Origin: Lottia gigantea
Taxonomy: Eukaryota > Mollusca > Gastropoda > Lottiidae
DNA: 64,000 nt
Reading direction: 5' to 3'
NCBI RefSeq assembly: GCF_000327385.1
Contig: NW_008709380.1
Coordinates: forward strand, 1,846,552 to 1,910,551
Made by a program: the position numbers and the translations under genes. Of this stretch, positions 1 through 10,910 are shown piece after piece (position 1 is the stretch's first letter; every line of letters begins with the position of its first letter). The notes beneath the pieces were generated by a model, which did no database searches, was not told the origin of the DNA, and saw only the letters and a list, made by a program, of their open reading frames with translations.

Positions 1-743
1 GATTTTAAGCATTCACATTTCACTCCTAAGACGATATGCGAACAGCATATACGTGCGACTTCTTGGGCTGTAATTAAATTACATAATGATGCAATTTCCC
101 TATAATAAATATGAATAAATTTACATGATTTAGCCTGTTAAATTTTCACGGGAGCAAGTCACTAAATATAAATGTTGCCATCATGTATAGAAAGAAACTA
201 CGTATCAGCCCAAGTTCAGTAATAATTATTTTTTATTTGCATTTTCTACAGTAGTGGTAAATTGAGGTTAAATTTACAAATGTGTAAAATATATATTTTT
301 AGGACTCTTTCCACTTGCCATGATTTCGTCAAATTTAGAAATTGAAACTTTCTTCTTTATCAAAACAAAGTCGCCGGCCTCCTTCTTTTCAATTTATTTG
401 CGGGAAAAAAAACTTCAAAACAAACTTTGTCGCCTGATCAAGAGTTGATGCAATCTGAATTTTGGTCACAAGGTTTTCATGATAATACGTATTTACAAAT
501 CATTATAAATCGATAGTAATGTTTGTATTTTCGTTGGAGCCATTTAATTATCTATTCCATACTCTCCACGTAACGTCGCGAAAAACATTTTTTGCACAGA
601 GGTAGCCTCCCTTTGTATTTTATTTATGGCTCCTTCCGTCGCTTTACACATGGGTTTCATTGTTTTACATAGCCAATTTCCAACAAAACATGGTCAAAGC
701 TGATATAAAAATTTGAATTTACGAAATTTACATTTTGACCTAC
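1..743 (-). other. Start of TLX-A intron 2; no further exon seen
   Basis: This AT-rich sequence lies downstream of the homeodomain exon. I looked on the minus strand for an acceptor followed by Arg-Gln-Thr-Ala-Glu-Glu, the conserved sequence after the TLX homeodomain, and found none. The intron of copy B at this point is only 316 bp, so copy A either has a longer intron or a changed third exon. Confidence 0.5.
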
Positions 744-960
744 CTCCATTTGGTTCGTCTGTTTTGAAACCAAGTTTTTACTTGAGCATCTGTCATTTTC
801 AATGTTTTGGCTAGACTGGAACGTTCTGCCGATGCCAAATATTTTTGGCGGTGGAATCTTTTCTCAAGTTCCATAATTTGTAGCCTGGAAAATGAAGTTC
901 GTGGTTTCTTCCTTTTCGGTGGTGTTCTGTTTTGATAAGGATGACCAACTCTTCTAACAA
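744..960 (-). CDS. TLX: TLX-A exon 2 (homeodomain)
   Basis: This 217-bp exon follows the acceptor TTCTAG at 961-966 and restores the frame left by exon 1 (G|TT gives Val). It carries RRVGHPYQN and nearly the whole homeodomain, with the recognition helix [13 protein letters not shown]. It ends in phase 2 at the donor AG|GTAGGT. Length and both phases equal those of exon 2 in copy B. Confidence 0.93.
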
Positions 961-2407
961 CTAGAATGACAAACGTGAATAGTTTAAAGACGCTCATCTA
1001 CATTTTTAATATGATAATAACTTTATAGTATTTCATAAAAAATAAAACAAACCAAACAATGTTTTGAGTGGAAATGGTGAAGCTAAGAATAGTAGGATCT
1101 GAAGGGGGAAACAAACATATCAGGTGGAATCAGATGTGAACTCTAATTTTCATATAGACAGAATTTATTTCTTATTTAAGATAAGAAATATTTTTTGGAG
1201 GAAAGCTTGTGTGCCCCTCTGAATTCTTCTGTTTTGTTTGAAATAAAATATATCAATATAAAATATATAAAATTACTATATGACTCAAAAACGTGCAGGA
1301 CAAAAATGTATGTATCCGAAAGGTAGCAATGATTTTTTTTTATTTTTTTTGAAAATATTCTTTAGTTTAGAAAGTTGATCTATTAAGAATGCATTACAAT
1401 GAATATTTGTCATTAACATTTCTGAAGAATTATGATTACTGATTCAAATAGCAAATCAATACGGGTGTTTTCTTTCTTAGAAATGACTAATCGAGCCGCT
1501 AAATCGCTATGCTTATTTGCTGTTTCTCCATATTGTAATATATCGCCCATTAAACTCATGTAACGACATGTTTCAGGTTCTGTTTCTATATCGCTTTACA
1601 TTTGATTATAGAGCATTTTTTAACAGTTTAAATATTTTCGTTGTATTTTATTAATACTGCTAAAAAATAAAAGTTTATAATTACTAAATCAATGCCCTGT
1701 GAAACTGAACTACAATGGTGTTCTCAAATATTAAAGACTATTTGTAGTGCCTTTAAATGATTCACGAGAGGTTTTTCTATCCTTTGTATGTGTACCTTTG
1801 ACAATAATAGATCTTATTTTGAACATTCATATTGCCAATTCGATGTCCATAAGTCCTAAAATACCAGAAAAAAATTAACTATCGCTCATGAATTTAAACT
1901 AAAATATAATCTCAACAACTTTTTCAACGGTAAAATCGGCTCAACTTTATGAGGAAACACAGGAAGTTCAAACGTATCGGACCGGTGCAATTATAACATA
2001 TTATGTTGGTGTTCCCAATGCATGATGACATGCAACTCCTTTTTGAAGAACATATACTCACCACCGAATCTATCCCGTCGAACATCAAGCCAGGGTACAC
2101 CATAATTTCCCCATATCGGTAAAATCGGATGGGGTCTGTGTGTAGGAACACGTATAACAGCCGAAGATTCTGAATTGTTCACAAATGGCACATAATTTAA
2201 GGGAATAAAAGGAACAAATGTTCTCTGTGGTGAAGCCACGCGATCATCTCCCACATTTTTTTCCTCACTACAGTCTATGCCCTTATCTTTAGTTCCGGAA
2301 GTAGAAGAAGCTGTATCTCCCAGAATATTCCTGATGCTAAATTTTAGATCCTTTTTGACACTGTCCGTTGACGTGTCCTTAGGGATTTCGTTATTGTCGT
2401 CATCCAT
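744..2407 (-). CDS. TLX: TLX-class homeobox gene, copy A (partial, 3' exon missing)
   Basis: This encodes a nuclear DNA-binding transcription factor of the TLX (T-cell leukaemia homeobox / Drosophila C15) class. Two exons are visible: 2062-2407 and 744-960, joined by a GT-AG intron of 1,101 bp in phase 1. Residue ~115 leads into [17 protein letters not shown], the conserved TLX lead-in, followed by the homeodomain (about residues 132 onward). Phe8, Trp48, Asn51 and Arg53 are present, and the class-typical Thr47 lies in VKTWFQNRR. Near the N terminus KFSIRNIL is an eh1-like motif, which in homeobox proteins recruits Groucho/TLE. The start at 2407 is chosen because the context is ACCATGG and the whole N terminus reads open from it. 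The second exon ends in phase 2 at AG|GTAGGT, exactly as in copy B, so a third exon starting 'R-QTAEE-like' is expected; I do not find it between 1 and 743, so it probably lies off the left edge. Vertebrate TLX proteins repress or activate neural and mesodermal targets. Confidence 0.9.
961..2061 (-). other. TLX-A intron 1
   Basis: GT-AG intron in phase 1 with donor GTGAGT and a pyrimidine-rich acceptor TTTGTCATTCTAG. I see no repeat or second gene in it. Confidence 0.8.
2062..2407 (-). CDS. TLX: TLX-A exon 1 (start codon to phase-1 donor)
   Basis: This exon codes for the first 115 residues plus one base. It opens with an acidic/polar stretch and the eh1-like FSIRNIL at about residues 24-30. 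It ends with the TLX-like [11 protein letters not shown] just before the donor G|GTGAGT (intron begins at 2061). It is about 95 codons shorter than exon 1 of copy B and lacks that copy's acidic run. Confidence 0.85.
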
Positions 2408-5400
2408 GGTAAAAGAAAATGATCCACAAATAACAGATTTTCAAGGGCCAGTACGAACTGTTCCAGTAAGAATAAATTTTGATGTCCTGAGTGTAATTAA
2501 TACAGTATCCATTTTAAATATAAACATTGGATTGAGCAAAGACTGCGATTTCGATTTTTATTTAACAAGATAATACGAGGTACTTCACTATAAAAACACA
2601 ACGAAAAGCTCTCTAAAACAGGTAAAGTTACACATCCTTCTAAAGTTTAAAATAAAAATTATGCTAAGAAATAAGCAAATGATATTATAAGATTAATGTT
2701 AAGATAATTAGAAAGATTTTCTTGTTTTTCTCAGAATTCAACATGGGACCACTTAGAATATGTCAACAAGAAAACGAAAGAATTCATCCCCCAAGATGTT
2801 TATAAGATGTAATTTGATTGGTTAGCACGGTATTAGTGTGGTAATGAGTTGTTCCCTTGATGGTAAAAAGGTGTAATGTGATTGGCTAATACGATAATAG
2901 CGCGGAAATAAGTAGAAGATATTGTCCCGCCTTTATGTTAATCTAATTAGATGGCGGATCGTTTACTGAGTTTTATTTGAACGTCTTGTAATCAATAAGA
3001 ACTGTCTGTTAAGGTCGATTGTTATTCCATTTCTTATTCCTCATCGTTTTAAATCAATTATATAACACATAAAAAAGGGGGAAATTTGTTTTTCGTTTGT
3101 CTAGAAATGTATTTTATTTTTTTGCGCGGATGTTTAGAATAATAAAACAAATAATGCTGTTATGAATAATTTGGAAATATGGTACACAATGTAAAATTCA
3201 TATATCAATGTTTCAAAGAATTATTTAAGCCGGAGCAATCCTGAGAATCTTTACATATCAAAGACAGGACTAATATAGAAAAATGACAAAAGGCAATGTA
3301 TCGTCCATATCTGAAATTTAAACACACAAAAAGACTCATTTATGCGAACAAATGATGTGATCGATGCGGTCTTGGTAAAACTGGGATATTCGTTTAAGGA
3401 TTTCTAGTCGGAAAATTTCCTTTATTTCTGGAGCATAGGTTGTGGGGACTAACCTATGCACATACACATACAAAGAGCGAAACATTCGTATACTTTGGTG
3501 GGAACATTTGGATACATTTCAACGGCATGTTTCGGAATTTCCTAAACGGAAGCCACAAAGTTACCATCTGACGTGTATGGGTCATGGTCATGGTTCTGAA
3601 AAAAAAAACACAAATGTTCACAACAAAGATATGCAATTGAACTCAATGAATCAAACACCATTTCCAATCATCAAAATTTCAAAACACCACAATATAAAAA
3701 TATAAGGTGAATGAAATACAAGAGGCACTGACTGTAAAAGTTATTTAAGCTTCAATTATTTCTTTTTTTTCTAACAACGTCTGGAATCGGACACATCTAA
3801 ATATTTATAAAGCAAGGCAATAAAGAAACACCTAATATTTAACTACTCCTTCTAAGGTAATAAAACGTTCTCGAGGGAAAAACAAATTTGTCGCAATTTA
3901 GTAAAGATGTCATAAATATTCTAACTAAATAACATCTTTAAATTTATCTTAGTAGTTATATTCATCGAATAGCAACTTCAAACCAATTCCAGTCCATAAT
4001 TATTTAAGTTGCTTTTTCTTTTGTCTGACAGTTATCTTCCTATTTTCAATTCAATTGTGTTTTTTCTTTTGTCTACAATAATATACCCTTTTTTACTTCT
4101 GTGGATATCAAAATAATAGACGGTTAATTGACCTTATACATGTCTCAGTAACAATATTAGACATACATGGACTAAATCGTGATGTATACTCGCCATGACC
4201 AGAAAGTCTCGGTGGTGCACTGATAATGTCTTACCTTACCTACGATAAAGGTGTTTGCAATGTATAAACCAGTCGTAAGTTTTTGTTTTCCATGCTACGG
4301 TCTATTTGCTGGTGGTACAGATGAAGACCAAAATCTATGTGGACCATTATGGCACTGACAGGTAAATACCAGAACATTCGGCACTTTTTTGATTCATAAC
4401 TTAACATTTCTTGACCATAACGTCCATCTATTTTAATGGTATTTTCCCCAGAAAGTGATACCTTAATCGAGAGAAAAAAAGTTTGATAAAACTATTGCTT
4501 TTCAAAGAGACGTTATTATCACTAATCGCAATAAGAATTTAAGATTAAAGGAAAAGTTTCTATATATGATTGGAGTTATCACTTACAAGTGGTGTGTTGT
4601 ATCTCACAGAACACTGATACAGAGTTCTTCAGTATCACCTTACGTCCTCATCCAAACTGTATTTACTGATTTATGTCATTTCTCTTTGACTTAATCATAT
4701 TTGTTAATGTAATTATAATGTTTTCACCAACTTATTATCAAAAACATTTAGAATGTTATAAAACAATTAATTCAATAATGTAGATATCAGTTGTTTATAT
4801 TAAGATAATGGATCAAAAAGAACCAATTTGACAACCGATTATCTTAACGTATTCCGGCTTTGTATCAATTTGCAAAAATGAGATGAAACTGATTTTAACG
4901 TCCTATTGTACATGGCAAAATGAACTTTATTGAATCGGGCGACATCATTCATTGTGCAGAGAGGACGTTTTCTCTGGGCAATAATTTTTGAGGTAAACTT
5001 TCTCAAAACATGCTCAGGAAAGCAAAGGTCGAGGAAATTTGCGAACAATCCCTCTGTCCTGCATCAAAGACGAGAAATCGATCACTAAAACCTCTAGTTA
5101 GAGAATAAGAGTCTCAACAATGTCTCTCTTGTTTAATAGAATAACTCTTTCCAAAAATAAGGCATACAATCCAAGAATGCCATTACACTTTTTTTTTTCT
5201 GAAAGTTATGGTCTATCGTCCTTAAGGTTGAATATCTACATTGAAGTACAGATGTTTAGAATCAACGGTATATTTGTATTATATTTAATATATATTTATA
5301 TTACTATCTGTCAACTACAAATCACTTATGTTTAAATCTTTTCATTTAAACTGTTTAAAACATTTTCCATGGTACTTCAATAGTTGTTGATTCTGTGGAC

Positions 5401-8400
5401 ATGGTATATGCAAGAAAGATTTAAATATGTATTATGCCCTTGAAAACAGAAAACGTCTGTTGTCGGCCCTTACATTTTGTATGGTTGCTACAATTATATT
5501 TTTTTTAAATAGCACAAAGGATTAAAGCTATACTGTTCTCGCGGACACCTAGCTTTGTCAATCCCTTTCATCTAAAATGATCCAGGATTGTTTCCGAACT
5601 CCTTCCACGATAACTACATTGCTTTTATCGGCTTGTGGACTTTGTCCTGTGTATGGAATTTGTTTTGGTACATGTAGCCCTAGTAGGTAATCCCTACAAT
5701 CAACGTCCATAAATTATTTGAAACCATTTAAAAGACCCAATTCATATAAGTTGTGTTAAACAGATTTATAGCTCACTTGTTGATCAATTAAAAAAAAAAA
5801 CCAAATCTTACAACGCCAGCGAGTATACTTTTTAAGTAGCAATATGCTTAAACAAGGGTGTTCTTATTGCAAATCAAATATTATCTATAAGAGAAAGTTG
5901 TGAAATTATAATATAAGATGAAAGTGTTAATGGTTTATTAAGCGTGGTCTATATCAAGAGGGTTGGTGTGGAATATAGTGTTAAGATGCCGGTTAGAGTC
6001 TGATAGTGAAGTGTTAATAGAGTTGTGTTTGTAAATGTATCTTTCTATCATCACTTACAATAAACAGTTTATGATATATTTATATTTTATTTATATACAT
6101 TATATTACATGATCATATCAATTCTAGAACATGTCAGTTTCTATTACAAACTTTTCAATTTGAGAATTTCATCAACACCTTCTGCAAGGCGAGCGGTAAG
6201 CGAGTTACTTCTGTTAAAATGATCGTTGTTGTCTTATTTGTGCAATGGGAAACCTCATTTCAGCTACCTTTAAGAAGAGTGGAACAATACTCAATACAAT
6301 ACTCATTCATCTGAATTTTAGAAAAAATTAAATGAATTTAGTTTAACGTCCTACCTTTCTGCTGCAAATGGGCTAATGAAGACAGGTTAGAAACAGAACA
6401 ACTATTTCAGGTGCAAGTTTAGAGCAGTATACAATATAAGATTGTACACCTGAAAGTATATTTATCTTGATAATTTAAATATAAAGTTTTTTTTTTCTGG
6501 TATTACAGACGAGCACAGACCTGGTGTAGATTTTCCAGATATACATCTATTATTTTCATCACAGGGATTTAATCTTTTTGCAGTCATTGTACAAGCTTGC
6601 TGATTGTTTTCTAGTTTTTGTTTCCAATATACACTGGTTATAACTATTTTATTATGCATTTCTAGTACCTCGTGACTTCTCTGAGGGCCGAACTTGTATA
6701 TAATCATGTTCTTGGGTTTATAAATGATAATAAAACATAAAGCTATAATAAAATTCATTAGATATTTCAACAGCACTGGTTCTAAACTAAACTGATATAT
6801 ACAGACTATGGTAAAAGGTGACGATTGATGCAACTCATTTAGTGTATTTAGTATAAACCATATGACTACTGGAAAAGACGGAATGTTTTTGATATAAAAT
6901 TAATTGATGACAAAATTGTTTACTAGATATTATATTTTATAAATAACATTTTATAAACAGTTCTAGTTCGATAACATTCATATGGTTTTCTATCACGTAT
7001 AAACATTTAGATTATCTCTATTAGAGTAGACTACATTTATGCAAGATTTCACTTTTAATGATCTACCAACTAGATGTTATTCCCAAATCATAAAAAACTC
7101 AAACAATTTCTACCGAACTTTAATTGTAGGCCTTCTGCTGTTGAATAGGGTTGTTTTGTTATAAAATGTGATCCTGTGAAAAAATATTTTCAATTTGTGA
7201 CAAGCTGATTTAATTCGGCAACATTCGACAGTTTCTGAAAAGCTCAAAATATGAAAGTATGCGCTGATTTCAACATTGAAATTTGATCACGACTTATACA
7301 AATATCTTTCTCACAAATTAAAATGTGAAACATTCAATTCTTAATATCAACATTTCTCTTTGATTGTAATCATTGTTTTAAAGTAATATCGTTTGTCTAA
7401 CTATAGGAGGTCTGTGTAATAAATGAGACGGATGTAGTAAAGTGGTCTATAATGTTAAAGCATTTGCTATTACAACAATATTTCTCTTAAGATAAAGCAT
7501 CAAATTTCCGGAATTGTAGTCACAAATTATTAGTCATAACACTACGAATTGAAAAAAAGAACTTGTGTAGTTTGTGGTATTTTCTATATTTTGATACTAA
7601 TAATTATGATTTTGAAGTTCAGAACAATTCATTATATACAAAGGTTAATTTTTCTAACTTTTAAATGCTTATACTTTTCGATCTGAGATGCGTATTATAT
7701 ATATTCATCCGCCAACAGTTAACAAGATTATGACTTCTGAAAGAGACCAACGTTAACGCGAGTGGAGATAATTCTCCTTATTTACCTTCCGATTATACTC
7801 TTCATTTATAATTCATGTTAGACGGAGATAAGACTGTCTTGTTGATTGATAGATTAGGAAATAGGATGACAATATTCCCTAGGGTACCAGTCAAACAAAC
7901 CCCTGGGGTTGGGCAATCAACAATGAGGAAACTGATGCTGTTTCTAGAAGCAGTTCAATTTCTTTCCTCTGCAAGGTGTTATTTCTTCATGAATAATAAA
8001 GTATCATTACGTTAAATGTCACTTAAAAAATATAAGAAAAAATGTGTTTTCCAATACACGTTAGGGAAAAAAGTCGTAGTAAATGAAATTAAAATTGTTT
8101 TTTGTGAAGTTTGGGGAAAATGAGTTTTTATTGTCTTGGGTAATGTTAGTGAGAAGTTGGTTTTTATTAACATACATTTAAATGTTTGCAAAACGACATA
8201 TTCAACACTTTCAAATACAAAAACTAAACCGTGTTCATAAATCAAAATTATGTTTCTTGCATGCACTATGTCGACTCGATTCTTGTCGACGCCTTACTTG
8301 GTTTATCTGCATTCTGTTAAGTCAGTTACTTACAGTGGATTCAATACATGCGAACCGGAGTTCTGCGATTCCTAGTCCGACTATTTGTATTGCTGATAAA

Positions 8401-10543
8401 TATTTTTTCGAGGGTTTAAAAACACTAATACTTCCAAGGCAGGTTTATAAGAGGGACATTTATTTTGATTTGCGTCTATATCTATTTTAAAGAGTTGCAG
8501 ACACCATTTTTCTCTGATCATCTCTCACACGAATGATGGTGAAATACCCATTAACATTTATAGAGTTGGAATGAAAAACCGTAGAAAGGAGATAGAATTT
8601 CACACATAACGTGCCATCTCACACCCGATAAACACTTCTCGGAAAATTGAAACCTTCCCAAAAGGCTTGAGTCATTTCTGAAAGTTGTTTGGGTTATTAG
8701 TTGACAATGAATTATCTAAACGATCAGTTTGTTGTTTAAATGAGCTGTTAGTTATATTCCAGCCATGGCTGGAAACTGCTGAAAGAGATCAGGAAACGTC
8801 ACGAACTTTTTCTACAGCATGTCCTTTGAGGAATTTGGCCAGAGCTAGATTTGCTTTGTGAGCATACTAAGCCATGGTGTAGCCCGAAAACAGGTGATTT
8901 ACGGAAGTGGGACAATATATTATTTTATATGTATTATAAAAAAAAAAATTATAATACATTGTCTGCTGAACATAAACGTAATCAGAAAATTGTTTTATCA
9001 AGAATTTGTTTTGTTAAGTGAGTTTCATTCGTTCATCTGTACCATTCATTCCACAGCTTCGGTTCTTGTACAGCATCGTCAACTTTACATACCAACAATC
9101 GCATTAACGATCCAATCTTTTTGTCGAAAATTAAAGAAGTTTTCCAGACAATAAAGTGAGAAATCTATGCATAATTTAAATAGTCCAGTTATTTCTATTT
9201 AATTGAGTCCGTCTAAATACTGAAAGTCTTGAAATAAAGTGAAAGTAGAATTAGTCAAGGTGTAAACAATTCATTATAGAAACACGTCAACTTTACAAGA
9301 AAGCGACAACATTAAATTATCATCATACATCAGAGAATTGAGTTTTACTTCCAACTCAGTCCAACTTGGTGAGACATGGACGATAAAATTACTTCTTTCG
9401 CACCTCTTCTTATACAACGTGTTAAGTGTTCAATTTCTTTTATTGCTTTCTTAAACAGTTCTCAGTTAATGTGTCAGACACTCGTCTTATTTCATCTATA
9501 TTTTATCAGCGTCTAGACCCGTTAGTTCTTGATTAAATGACAACCAATTTTAAACCTTGCCATATATTATCCACAATAATTTAATTTTTATAGAAACCGA
9601 AGACATTTTAGTCGATAAGTTAACACCGTGTATTATATCAACCGTGGAATTCCCTAACAAAGGTTCGATAACTGCAACCTGATGAATATAATCCCTATCG
9701 GTCAACGTTCGAACCTGACCATTCACCATGAAGAAGAACAAATTTTGTTTTACATAAATGTTGAAAGGTTCTAAAGGCATGTGCAATTCATTGATAAAAC
9801 TTCACTATAAAACTTTGTCAATAATCAGATAAGTAAAGTATGAGTATGTACCAATATACTTGGTCTATATATCAGTTAAAACTGAATGGTACGGTTACAA
9901 AATTGATAAACTTTTTTTTTATAAACGTTATGAGCAATTAAAGTCCATACAAGCTAGTAAGGTTCATAAAACGGGTTTTTTTTTAAAGAAAAATGTGGTA
10001 ATCTATGTATTATCTATCTATTATTGTTCTCATAATACCCCTTTAATAACAAATATCTGAATAGATAACCACATTTCTTGTTGTGCCTAAAATACATATT
10101 ACTGTACAGTCAGATATGGTATACATATCTGTAATATGAATTGTCAATATTCTCATCTCTAGAAGCAAGAGTTATAAAAAGGTGTTAATTTTATCGATAG
10201 ACAAAACTGGACACATTCAAAATTGCCGCTGGTTGCATGTGGGATATTAAGGGTTAATGATATTTAATGTGTTTAAAACTATCATCTCTGAGGGTATAGA
10301 AAGAGCTATTAAAGCAATCTTAACGATTTCAATAACATTTGTTTGGGTTATTGATGGGTAAGCTAATTATATTAAAGGCCCTCTAGGTACAAGTCGGAGC
10401 GTGATTAAAAAATGTTACAGAGGTTCATAGTTTTTAATGTGAAATAAATATCCCTAGAATGCGTTTTTGTCATAGAAAAATCGACTAAGGAGCAATCTAT
10501 CGGTTTGTAATTTAATGTATTATCTTTATTTGATTGGCATCTT
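2408..10543. other. Intergenic, TLX-A upstream half
   Basis: AT-rich DNA with only short, compositionally ordinary open frames. The CCAAT duplication lies near its left end. A 123-codon open frame at 6462-6833 (minus) contains a hydrophobic run and then a cysteine-containing tail (CDENNRC..PGLC) but has no recognisable domain or splice context. A fragment at about 6340-6395 shares the phrase TTTAACGTCCTAC.TTTCTGCT with 21567-21592 and looks like a dispersed repeat. I see no RNA gene. Confidence 0.4.
2806..2914. promoter_or_regulatory. Direct duplication with paired CCAAT boxes upstream of TLX-A
   Basis: Two 45-bp copies (2806-2850 and 2870-2914, about 73% identical without gaps) each contain TGATTGG. 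Read on the minus strand these are CCAATCA, the NF-Y type box. They lie about 410 and 475 bp upstream of the TLX-A start codon. That the duplicated box is a promoter element is inference; CCAAT is short and could occur by chance. Confidence 0.35.
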
Positions 10544-10575
10544 ACAAAGGGTACAAGGGTACAGGTACCCTTTGT
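10544..10575. repeat. Perfect 11-bp hairpin
   Basis: ACAAAGGGTAC at 10544-10554 is the exact reverse complement of GTACCCTTTGT at 10565-10575, with a 10-base loop. It lies about 115 bp before the 25-bp minisatellite. It is not followed by a T tract of the kind that would suggest a polymerase III terminator. Confidence 0.6.
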
Positions 10576-10690
10576 GTAATTTGTGTAAACCCACCTTCCT
10601 CGTTTTACATTGTTGTTTTTTTTCTTTCGATTTCTTGTAAATTGTTGGTAGTTTGAAAAGCAAGAGTTTGCTTTGCTTCTCTTTGATGCG

Positions 10691-10910
10691 CTTGACATTC
10701 TTGTGGTTCACTACGCTTAATATTCTTGTGGTTCACTACGCTTGATATTCTTGTGGTTCACTACGTTTGATATTCTTGTGGTTCACTACGCTTGATATTC
10801 TTGTGGTTCACTACGCTTGATATTCTTGTGGTTCACTACGCTTGATATTCTTGTGGTTCACTACGCTTGATATTCTTGTGGTTCACTACGCTTGATATTC
10901 TTGTGGTTCG
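10691..10910. repeat. 25-bp minisatellite, 8 full copies plus a partial ninth
   Basis: The unit is CTTGATATTCTTGTGGTTCA followed by CTACG. Copies begin every 25 bp from 10691, and the last one (10891) breaks off after 20 bases. Copies differ by only one or two bases (CTTGACATT, CTTAATATT, TTTGATATT), which indicates a young or homogenised array. There are no spacers, so it is not a CRISPR array. Confidence 0.95.

Noticed and set aside
360-420. Possible TLX-A exon 3 after a pyrimidine tract on the minus strand
   Set aside because: The reading after the best acceptor gives R-R-P-A-T-L-F and a stop, not the conserved RQTAEE.
6462-6833. 123-codon minus-strand frame as a secreted peptide gene
   Set aside because: The hydrophobic run is not at the N terminus and no family, splice site or promoter could be seen; kept only as a note in the intergenic entry.
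10691-10910. Regular 25-bp repeats resembling a CRISPR array
   Set aside because: The copies abut without spacers and the window is clearly eukaryotic; it is a minisatellite. The same applies to the 28-bp and 47-bp arrays.
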